The notes below the pieces were generated by a model. It ran no database searches and was not told where the DNA came from. It saw nothing but the letters and a program-made list of their open reading frames with translations. This document shows positions 46,021 to 52,585 of a stretch of DNA of 64,000 bases, one piece after another. How positions within the stretch are numbered: position 1 is the first letter of the stretch; each line of letters starts with the position of its first letter. The stretch spans positions 62,001 through 126,000 of the forward strand of contig NZ_JAPCWC010000006.1 of assembly GCF_026420865.1 (NCBI RefSeq). Reading direction: 5' to 3'. The position numbers and the translations under genes are program-made. Source of the stretch: Novosphingobium clariflavum (GTDB taxonomy: Bacteria > Pseudomonadota > Alphaproteobacteria > Sphingomonadales > Sphingomonadaceae).

Positions 46021-46305
46021 GCCGTAAACTCATAAACGGCACCATCGAGGTTTGAAGCAAAATGATTCAGCGTGAGGAAGGAAGGCGACGGAATATGTCG
46101 ATATTTCTAGGCTTCCTGACGCAGCGATGGACCATTTTGGGCAAGCGAAGCTTACCGCAAGGTAAACCCCGAAGGGGCGTCCAAATGGCTTACATCTCGA
46201 ACCGAAGCGGCCTTGGACGGGCAACCAGCCCGCCCGGCGGCCGATTCGGCCCGAGTTGTTCGCCATTTGGGCGCCTCGATGGTGCCGTTTATGAGTTTAC
46301 GGCCT
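46019..46305. repeat. 287-bp element closed by a perfect 32-bp inverted repeat, highly structured interior
   Basis: 46019-46050 and 46274-46305 are exact reverse complements (AGGCCGTAAACTC...ATCGAGG). The 223-bp interior holds four further hairpins: CAAAATG (46058) with CATTTTG (46133), enclosing GCGTGAGGAAG / CTTCCTGACGC (46070, 46112; one mismatch); TTACC-GCAA-GGTAA (46152-46165); CCCC-GAA-GGGG (46167-46177); and a long arm 46178-46189 / 46262-46273 (11 pairs and one G-U) enclosing CCGAAGCGGCC / GGCCGATTCGG (one mismatch) and CGGGC-AACCA-GCCCG. Arms abut each other and the terminal stem almost without spare bases. No transposase. May be a MITE-like mobile element or a structured RNA at the 3' end of the XrtA transcript. 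Confidence 0.85.
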
Positions 46306-46566
46306 GGATGATGCGCCTGCGAAGCAATGCCTTGGGGATGCACACTCTGCGGACAGTTGCGTGGTGGATGCTATCATGCATCGTCACCAATCATCGTGAA
46401 CGTAGATTAACCTAACCTATTCTTAGGATCTTCGGCTTAGGTCGAGTGTCCAGGCCTCATCACGGGACGTGCATGAAGACAGTAGGTCGCCAATGTCGGA
46501 CGCAACAGCGCGTATGTCTCGCGCCTCGCGAAACCGTGCGCGATGCTGCCATGGGTGAGAACACCG
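46306..46566. other. Spacer between the inverted-repeat element and the CHASE2-EAL gene
   Basis: 261 bases without a supported gene. AT-richer than its surroundings around 46400-46440. It contains TTAACC at 46407-46412, a CtrA half-site-like hexamer, and GGTGAGAA shortly before ATG 46567. It must hold the promoter of the CHASE2-EAL gene unless read-through from the XrtA operon occurs. No further repeats seen. Confidence 0.4.
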
Positions 46567-48867
46567 ATGGCTGACTTGTTCGCGCGCTTAGCCAAGATCT
46601 GGAAAAGTCCTCGCTTCAGGATCGTTTTCTGGGCGGCGTTCACCGGCGTGCTGTTTGGCGTCACAGAAGTCGGGTTGCCGTTGGAGGACATCGCCGTCAA
46701 CGGACGCACGATGTTGCGCAGCCATCCATCCGATGGCCAGATCGTGATCGTCCTGCAGGACGAGCGGACACTCCAGGAACTGGGGACTTACGATATCACC
46801 CGCGGACAGGATGCGACGACCGTGCGCAACCTCTTTGCGAGCGGTGCCAAGCGCGTGTTTTTCGATCGGACGCTGGCCTACATCAATGAGGATAAGGGCA
46901 CGAACGCCTTTATCGACACCCTCAAGGCCAATCAGGGCAGGATCTTTCTGGGGGCCTTGCCCAGCAGCGACGGTGCCCATGGCAATTATGCCGGCATGGT
47001 CCCGGCAGCGGCCTTCCGGGCGAACGTCGATGTCGTGTCCCTGCTGGCGCTCAACCACCCGTTCAATCTCAGCATGAGCCTTCCGTTCGCTTCGGACAGC
47101 CCGATCGGCAAGATCCCGGGATTGGCGGCCAGGATTGCCGGCGTGTCCGGTTCGATCGATCGCGTGTTCCGCCCCGACTATTCGATCGATCATACGACGA
47201 TACCCACGGTAAGCTACGTCGATGTCATGAAGGGGCGTGCCGATCCGCGGATCGTGCGCGGCAAGGATGTCATCATCGCGCCAAGCGCGGACGTCTATCA
47301 CGACATTCATCCGCTGCCCACGCAGGGTTATACGCCAGGGGCGTTTTTCCATGCGATTGCGGCGGAGACGCTGAAGCACGGTGTCCCGCTGGAATTGGGA
47401 TGGCTTCCTGCGTTTCTGCTGGTGTTGGTCGTGATCATTACCGGCGTTGGCCGCGGGCGTTCGCTGGATGTCTATCGCTTCACCGGACTTGTGGCCATTC
47501 TTGTGGCCGCGCCGCTGGCGCTCGACGGGCTGCGCATTCAGATCGACATCGTTCCCGCCATAGCGATGGCGGCAGTGGCGGTCTTCCGGATGCGCCATCT
47601 CGACAAGGTGGAAGTCGCGGGCGAAACCAATGCAGGTTCCGGCCTGCCGAGCGTGCAGGTGCTGCGCAAGTATGACGCCGTTTCGAGCCGCATCCTGGTG
47701 GCGCTCAAGATCCGCAACTATTCGGCGATCATCGGCAGTTTCGCCGGCGAGGTCGAGGCCCAGATCGCGCACGAAATCGTCCGGCGCATCCGCATCAGCG
47801 ACAGCCAGGTGGTGGTCTATCACGAAGGCGGAATGTTCCTCTGGCTGTCGACCATCCGCAGCACCTTCGACCTTTTCGAGAATCTCGAAGGCCTCCACCG
47901 CATCGTTCAGAACGGCATTCAGGTCGGCGGGCTCGACATTGACCTGTCGTTCAACTGCGGCATTGATTCCGAGTTCGACCGCCCGGTGTCGAGCCGTGTC
48001 GCCAGTGCCATGCAGTCGGCCGAGGAGGCGGTTCGCAACGATGAGCTCGTCTACAAGTACGACAGCCACAAGCACGAGGCCCGTTGGGAAATCTCGTTGC
48101 TGACCCAACTCGACCGCGCCATCGACAATGGCGAGGTATGGGTCGCGTATCAGCCCAAGCTGGATGTCGCGTCCAATCGCGTGACCGGTGCCGAGGCACT
48201 GGTTCGCTGGACGCATCCCGAACGCGGGCCGATCAGCCCGGACAAGTTCATTCGCATCGCTGAGGAATTCCACCGGATCGAGCGTATCACGCGCTTTGTT
48301 GTCAACGATGCCGTTCGTGCCGCCGTCGAGCTTCGCCGTCAGGGCCTCGAACTCTCGATGTCGGTCAACATTTCGGCGCAGCTGCTGCGTAATCCGGGCT
48401 TGCCGGGCATGATCCTCGAGATTCTTGCCGTCCATGGGCTTGAGCCGGAGAAGCTCACGCTGGAGATCACGGAGACCGATCGTCTCGATCGCAGTTCGCG
48501 GACGTTCCAGATGTTGCAGAAGCTTGTCCAGGCGGGGCTGCGGCTCTCGATTGACGATTTCGGAACCGGTAACGCGACGATTGACTACCTGCGCTACCTG
48601 CCTGCTACGGAAGTCAAGATCGACAAGGTCTTCGTCCAGGCGATGGAGGCAAACAAGGAGGACCTCCTGCTGGTGCAGTCGATCGTCGAGATGGCGCACT
48701 CGCAGGACCGCACTGTTGTCGCCGAAGGCGTGGAAACCCTTGCCGCTCTCGAGATTCTCAAGGGCATGAACTGCGACACCATCCAGGGATACTACGTCTG
48801 TCGTCCCGTCCCATTCCGGGATTTGCTGGCGGAAATCAAGGAGCGGGAAGCGAGGCGAACTGGTTAA
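46567..48867 (+). CDS. CHASE2 sensor with degenerate GGDEF and EAL (c-di-GMP phosphodiesterase)
   Basis: 766 residues. After a membrane segment (FRIVFWAAFTGVLFGVTEVG) comes a periplasmic CHASE2 domain (about 40-270), a group of C-terminal helices (LGWLPAFLLVLVVIITGVG; LVAILVAAPLAL), a GGDEF-like domain whose signature is degraded to HEGGMFLW, and an EAL domain with intact motifs: GAEALVRW, NISAQLL, EITETD, IDDFGTGNATIDYL, KIDKVFV, AEGVET, GYYVCRP. Likely degrades c-di-GMP in response to an envelope signal, with the GGDEF part as a GTP-binding or structural module. Placement just past the exopolysaccharide cluster fits c-di-GMP control of the polymer. ATG 46567 is favoured over an in-frame codon 24 bases upstream. 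Confidence 0.9.
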   Translation: MADLFARLAKIWKSPRFRIVFWAAFTGVLFGVTEVGLPLEDIAVNGRTMLRSHPSDGQIVIVLQDERTLQELGTYDITRGQDATTVRNLFASGAKRVFFDRTLAYINEDKGTNAFIDTLKANQGRIFLGALPSSDGAHGNYAGMVPAAAFRANVDVVSLLALNHPFNLSMSLPFASDSPIGKIPGLAARIAGVSGSIDRVFRPDYSIDHTTIPTVSYVDVMKGRADPRIVRGKDVIIAPSADVYHDIHPLPTQGYTPGAFFHAIAAETLKHGVPLELGWLPAFLLVLVVIITGVGRGRSLDVYRFTGLVAILVAAPLALDGLRIQIDIVPAIAMAAVAVFRMRHLDKVEVAGETNAGSGLPSVQVLRKYDAVSSRILVALKIRNYSAIIGSFAGEVEAQIAHEIVRRIRISDSQVVVYHEGGMFLWLSTIRSTFDLFENLEGLHRIVQNGIQVGGLDIDLSFNCGIDSEFDRPVSSRVASAMQSAEEAVRNDELVYKYDSHKHEARWEISLLTQLDRAIDNGEVWVAYQPKLDVASNRVTGAEALVRWTHPERGPISPDKFIRIAEEFHRIERITRFVVNDAVRAAVELRRQGLELSMSVNISAQLLRNPGLPGMILEILAVHGLEPEKLTLEITETDRLDRSSRTFQMLQKLVQAGLRLSIDDFGTGNATIDYLRYLPATEVKIDKVFVQAMEANKEDLLLVQSIVEMAHSQDRTVVAEGVETLAALEILKGMNCDTIQGYYVCRPVPFRDLLAEIKEREARRTG

Positions 48868-48874
48868 AAAAGTC

Positions 48875-48903
48875 TTGATGACCCTTTAACCTATTGTTAT
48901 CCA
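48875..48903 (+). promoter_or_regulatory. Possible sigma-70-type promoter for the small-peptide transcript
   Basis: TTGATG (48875-48880), 17 bases, TATCCA (48898-48903), located 8 bases after the CHASE2-EAL stop. A TTAACC hexamer (48886-48891) lies between the boxes. The predicted start would be near 48910, giving a ~40-nt leader before the short ORF. Confidence 0.4.
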
Positions 48904-48948
48904 TTGTGTCAGCCGCGAAACAGCGGTGGTTCACATGGGGTAACTACA

Positions 48949-48999
48949 ATGACCAAGGGTCTTTACAGCTGGTACTGGGGCGGCCTCGGCGGCCGTTAA
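48949..48999 (+). CDS. Possible 16-residue aromatic, Gly-rich peptide
   Basis: ATG 48949 opens a 16-codon frame ending TAA 48997-48999: MTKGLYSWYWGGLGGR. It contains YSWYW (two Trp and two Tyr within five residues) and five Gly. A weak GGGGT precedes the ATG by 8 bases. A plausible promoter lies upstream, and a 13-bp hairpin starts 17 bases downstream, followed by a terminator at 49133. The composition and the layout (short ORF with consecutive aromatic codons before a strong hairpin) resemble a leader peptide, yet no aromatic biosynthesis gene follows. It could instead be a free micropeptide or a dual-function sRNA. No homology is claimed. Alternative: chance ORF. Confidence 0.42.
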   Translation: MTKGLYSWYWGGLGGR

Positions 49000-49015
49000 T
49001 CCTTTAAGTACTTTG

Positions 49016-49047
49016 CGGCGTTTCACGGTCATGGCCGTGAAACGCCG
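49016..49047 (+). ncRNA. 13-bp perfect hairpin downstream of the small peptide ORF
   Basis: CGGCGTTTCACGG-TCATGG-CCGTGAAACGCCG, a perfect 13-bp stem and 6-nt loop. It is followed by TAACTG, not a T tract, so it is not a standard terminator. It could protect the 3' end, act as an anti-terminator partner or be part of an sRNA spanning about 48910-49165. Confidence 0.5.
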
Positions 49048-49132
49048 TAACTGAATCAATAAAAATTGACGGAATTCTGGGATATTTTGAGGGCTTGTCC
49101 TTCCTCCTATCTCATGATCACCACCTTCAGGC

Positions 49133-49165
49133 AGCGCCCTCCTAGACGGATCGGGCGCTTTAATT
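49133..49165 (+). terminator. Terminator of the small-peptide transcript
   Basis: AGCGCCC / GGGCGCT stem (49133-49139 and 49153-49159) followed by TTAATTTT. It would close a transcript of about 255 nt starting near 48910. Confidence 0.65.
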
Positions 49166-49167
49166 TT

Positions 49168-49638
49168 GCCTGGGCCTGAGGTGATGAATGCGTCAGGCAA
49201 GCGTTTTCCCGGCCAGCACGTAAAGGGTCTGGGGGAGAATCGTTAACCGCAGGGAAGCAGCGTTAACCCCATTGAAGCGCGGAGACGCTTCCCGAAGGGT
49301 GGACCGGCAGGGGCGTTTCAATATTTTAACGAATTGGTTGAGGGGAATGCGCTGCTTGGCGCGATGCCATCTCGGCGGCCAATCGGTAGCGTGTTTACGC
49401 TGACATGAAATTGGCGATTGTCGAAGGAGACGCCAGGCTGCGATGTCGCGGGCAGGGGCCAATGAGGCCGTCAGGATGGTTGCCGAACTGCGAGACTCTG
49501 AGGCAGCGCACCGATTGCGAGTAGGATCGGACCTGTTCTTGGCGCCAGAGTGACTTCCGCAGTCTGACGGAAAAGCACGCCATCCCCTTCTCGGCATGCG
49601 GGGCGATTACGCTTCTCGCGCAAACCGGAAGGCGTGGC
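49168..49638. other. Gene-free stretch with paired TTAACC sites
   Basis: About 470 bases. Two TTAACC hexamers lie 20 bases apart (49243-49248 and 49263-49268), the first directly after a GAATC (GANTC methylation) site, and a third TTAAC occurs near 49327. A frame from ATG 49405 begins KLAIVEGDARLR, like the opening of a response regulator, but ends after about 38 residues. A second, ATG 49443, encodes a 36-residue MSRAGANEAVRMVAELRDS sequence that also stops early. They may be decayed remnants. Nothing else is supported. Confidence 0.45.
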
Positions 49639-49743
49639 TAGAGCAGTTTCCGATCCGACTGCATCGGATCAACCACTCTAAGACTTTGGTTTTACGCGTT
49701 TTCCGAGTCACCAGGTAATTCCACCTGATTAGAAAACGCTCTA
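49639..49743 (+). repeat. Complete copy of dispersed palindromic intergenic repeat
   Basis: 105 bases with TAGAGC and GCTCTA ends. Internal stems: GATCCGA-CTGCA-TCGGATC and CAGGT-AATTCC-ACCTG. Between them a conserved AGACTTTGGTTTTACGCG segment. The left ~78 bases match the partial copy at 18757-18833. Small palindromic elements of this sort are spread through many alphaproteobacterial genomes as intergenic repeats of unknown origin. Confidence 0.88.
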
Positions 49744-49902
49744 ACCGCCTGCCTGACTATCTTGCGTATATACGGGTGGGAGTAACGCCCCTTCATCGAT
49801 GGTGCCGCTACCTTGCTGGCGCGACGTCAGCACAATGCCCGCGATCCGGCTCGGCGATGGATGGTGGATTGCAGAACGCATGAAATGTCGTCCCGCCGGC
49901 GG

Positions 49903-51018
49903 TCAGTCTTCGCCGTGGCCTTTGGCGAGATATTCCGCGCTCTGCATCTCGTTGAGGCGGCTGACAGTGCGCTCGAACTCAAAGCGTCCGTCGCCCGCGG
50001 CATAGAGATCCTCAGGGATGGCGTCGGCTGCAGCGATCAACTTGACCTTGTGCTCGTACAGCGCGTCGATCAGCGTCACGAAGCGTGCGGCTTCGTTGCG
50101 GCGGTCGGGCCCCATCTTGGGGATGCCGACGACGATCACCGTGTGGTAGGCGCGGGCAACCGCCAGATAGTCGGCCGCACCCCGCGCCTCGCCGCAAAGG
50201 CGCTTGAAGCTGAACACGCCTACGCCCTTGAGGCTCTTGGGGACGTGCAGCAAGCGGCCGCCGCCGACATCCAACTCGGCCGACGGCACATGCTCGCTAT
50301 CCTCCGGGGGATAGTCGGTCAGGCGGTAGAAGGCTTCGCGGGTCTGGTTCGTGGCTTCCTCACCCAGCGGACAATGCCAGGTGGCCATGCCACCGAGGCG
50401 GTGCAGGCGATAGTCTGTCGGGCCGTTGAGCGTCAGTACGTCCAGTTCCTTCTCGATCAGATCGATGAAGGGCAGGAAATGCTCGCGATTGAGACCGTTC
50501 TTGTAGAGGTCCTTCGGTGCTCGGTTCGAGGTGGTGACGATGGTCACGCCCTCGTTTACGATCATGTGCGTGAACAGCCGGCTCATGATCATGGCGTCGG
50601 CAGAGTTGTTGACGACCATCTCGTCGAACGCGAGGCAACGCACATCGCGTGCGATTGCGGCGGCAACCGGTGGGATGGGGTCGCCGGTTTCCTTCTTGCG
50701 TTCTTCACGGAGACGGGCGTGAACTTCGAGCATGAAGGCGTGGAAATGGATGCGGCGCTTTTCAGGCATGTCGAGCGTGTTGTGGAACAGGTCCATCAAC
50801 ATCGACTTGCCGCGTCCGACGCCGCCCCACATGTAGAGGCCGCGGGGCGGGGCGGCCTTCTTGCCCAGAAGCTTGCCGAATAGCCCGGAGGCCGCGTTGG
50901 CCTTGTAGAGCTCGCGCTGGAGGCGATCCAGACGCTGCGCGGCAGCGGCCTGCTCCGGGTCGGAGCGAAGCTCGCCGGTCGCAACCAGCGTTTCGTAGCG
51001 TTCAAGCATGGCAGTCAT
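49903..51018 (-). CDS. zapE: AFG1/ZapE-family ATPase
   Basis: About 371 residues from ATG 51018. Walker A WGGVGRGKSMLMDLF, Walker B LAFDEMVVN, sensor TTSNRAPKDLYKNGLNREHFLPF and the EARGAADYLAVARAYHTV C-terminal region are typical of AFG1-like proteins, a class of AAA ATPases which in E. coli (ZapE) bind the Z ring under stress and in mitochondria handle respiratory-complex subunits. It is followed on the plus side by a 160-base spacer and lies 125 bases downstream of sdhB on the same strand, so the two may be co-transcribed, fitting a role with respiratory proteins. Confidence 0.9.
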   Translation of the reverse strand: MTAMLERYETLVATGELRSDPEQAAAAQRLDRLQRELYKANAASGLFGKLLGKKAAPPRGLYMWGGVGRGKSMLMDLFHNTLDMPEKRRIHFHAFMLEVHARLREERKKETGDPIPPVAAAIARDVRCLAFDEMVVNNSADAMIMSRLFTHMIVNEGVTIVTTSNRAPKDLYKNGLNREHFLPFIDLIEKELDVLTLNGPTDYRLHRLGGMATWHCPLGEEATNQTREAFYRLTDYPPEDSEHVPSAELDVGGGRLLHVPKSLKGVGVFSFKRLCGEARGAADYLAVARAYHTVIVVGIPKMGPDRRNEAARFVTLIDALYEHKVKLIAAADAIPEDLYAAGDGRFEFERTVSRLNEMQSAEYLAKGHGED

Positions 51019-51142
51019 GGCAGGGTGTGCTTGCGGATGGTCGCGACGGCGACGACACGGCGCCCGCCCGCCCGAAAATCGGGCCGGCATAGCGCTGGGT
51101 CAATGCGAATCACGAGAGATCCGGGGGCGGCAGTCAGGTCGA

Positions 51143-51925
51143 TCAGACCTGACGTTCGGCCTGCATCTTCTTGATTTCGGCGATGGCGCGTGCGGGCGAA
51201 AGACCCTTGGGGCACACGTTGGCGCAGTTCATGATGGTGTGGCAGCGGTAGAGACGGAAGGGATCTTCCAGCTCGTCGAGACGCTCGCCGGTCATTTCAT
51301 CGCGGCTGTCGGCCAGCCAGCGGTAGGCCTGGAGAAGGATGGCCGGGCCGAGGAACTTGTCGGAGTTCCACCAGTAGCTCGGGCACGAAGTCGAGCAGCA
51401 GGCGCACAGGATGCACTCGTAGAGGCCGTCAAGCTTTTCGCGCTGTTCGGGGCTCTGAAGACGTTCCTTGCCCGAAGGCGTGGTCGAGACGGTTTGCAGC
51501 CAGGGACGGATCGAGGCGTACTGCGCGTAGAAGTGCGTGAAATCCGGAACGAGGTCCTTGATCACTTCCATGTGCGGCAGCGGGGTGATGCGGATGTCAC
51601 CCTTGAGGTCCTCGATCGCGGTGGTGCAGGCGAGGCCGTTCTTGCCGTTGATGTTCATTGCGCAGGAGCCGCAGATGCCTTCACGGCACGAGCGGCGGAA
51701 GGTCAGCGAGGGATCCTGTTCGCTCTTCATCTTGATGAGCGCGTCGAGAACCATCGGGCCGCACTTGTCGAGATCGATCTCGAACGTGTCGTAGCGCGGA
51801 TTCTCGCCCGAATCCGGGTCGTAGCGGTAGACGGTGAACTTCTTGGCGTGCGTCGCACCTTCGGCCTTGTGGACGTTGCCCTGCTTCTTGATCTTGCTGT
51901 TGGCCGGGAGGGTGAAGGTCGCCAT
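51143..51925 (-). CDS. sdhB: Succinate dehydrogenase iron-sulfur subunit
   Basis: 260 residues from ATG 51925. [2Fe-2S] ligands in [22 protein letters not shown], then the two other clusters in [15 protein letters not shown] and [17 protein letters not shown]. Transfers electrons from SdhA to quinone in complex II at the inner membrane. SdhA, C and D are not in the window; the upstream neighbour is a divergent DUF4242 gene, so sdhB stands apart from the usual sdhCDAB order unless those genes lie elsewhere. Frame is open to 52324 without start support. Confidence 0.95.
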   Translation of the reverse strand: MATFTLPANSKIKKQGNVHKAEGATHAKKFTVYRYDPDSGENPRYDTFEIDLDKCGPMVLDALIKMKSEQDPSLTFRRSCREGICGSCAMNINGKNGLACTTAIEDLKGDIRITPLPHMEVIKDLVPDFTHFYAQYASIRPWLQTVSTTPSGKERLQSPEQREKLDGLYECILCACCSTSCPSYWWNSDKFLGPAILLQAYRWLADSRDEMTGERLDELEDPFRLYRCHTIMNCANVCPKGLSPARAIAEIKKMQAERQV

Positions 51926-52195
51926 GAAAGAATCCCCGTGATCTTGCACTGCGGCATGAGCCGCGACAGTTGACCTCCCTCTAGCGATTGTGCGGCGCGT
52001 AGCAAGGGCAAGTGTGCATACCATGGCGGATTGCAAGTGCCGTGACGACAAATGCAAGCGCCTGACCGGCGCAAATGTCGCGGACTTGGCCAAATTCACG
52101 CGCGGAAACGCTGTTGTTTGAGGGTAGAATGCAGGCGGGGGCGATGGCTCCGCCCACAGGAAGGGGCGGGGTTTGGCATGGGAAAGGTTCAGACC

Positions 52196-52480
52196 ATGAT
52201 GAAGCGATTTGTAATTGAACGTGATCTCCCGGGGGTTGGCGGCATGAGCGAGTCGGCACTGGGCGGCGCGGCGCGGACTTCGAATGAAGCGCTTGCGAAG
52301 GTCGATGGGCTGCAGTGGGAGCACTCCTACGTCGCTGCCGACAAGACATTCTGCATCTATCTAGCTGAGAACGAGGAGCAGATTCGCAGGCATGCCGAAC
52401 TGTCGGGCTTTCCGGCGACGCGCATCACCGAGGTCGCAAGCGTGATCGACCCGACCACGGAGCGGTGTGTACTTGCCTGA
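52196..52480 (+). CDS. DUF4242 family small protein
   Basis: 94 residues from ATG 52196, preceded by GGAAAGG. Sequence pattern [49 protein letters not shown] and [12 protein letters not shown] is typical of DUF4242, a family of small ferredoxin-like-fold proteins for which one Streptomyces member has been described as nickel-binding. Function here unknown. Divergent from sdhB; a strong terminator lies 32 bases after its stop. An earlier in-frame ATG at 52178 is less well spaced. Confidence 0.86.
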   Translation: MMKRFVIERDLPGVGGMSESALGGAARTSNEALAKVDGLQWEHSYVAADKTFCIYLAENEEQIRRHAELSGFPATRITEVASVIDPTTERCVLA

Positions 52481-52512
52481 TGGGGCAGATCAAAGGCTTG
52501 TAGGATAATGAA

Positions 52513-52542
52513 AAAGCCCCGCATGTTGCCATGCGGGGCTTT
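52513..52542. terminator. Bidirectional terminator between DUF4242 gene and rne
   Basis: AAAGCCCCGCATG-TTGC-CATGCGGGGCTTT, a 13-bp perfect stem with A and T tracts. Sits between convergent genes and should end both transcripts. Confidence 0.9.
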
Positions 52543-52585
52543 GTTCAAGTGTTGGATCTACGGGTAGCAGATCCAGCGGCGTCGA

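Noticed and set aside
46030..46415. Short frames inside the 32-bp inverted-repeat element as a transposase remnant
   Set aside because: The translations show no DDE, helix-turn-helix or Tyr-transposase pattern, and the region is dominated by self-complementary sequence.
46588..48699. Minus-strand open frame of 703 codons
   Set aside because: Antisense of the CHASE2-EAL gene, whose EAL motifs are all intact.
48935..48943. ATG GGG TAA two-codon frame just before the small peptide ORF
   Set aside because: Meaningless length without further evidence; could be chance.
49405..49520. Truncated response-regulator gene (KLAIVEGDARLR)
   Set aside because: Only about a dozen residues look right, then the frame stops; too short to call even a pseudogene.
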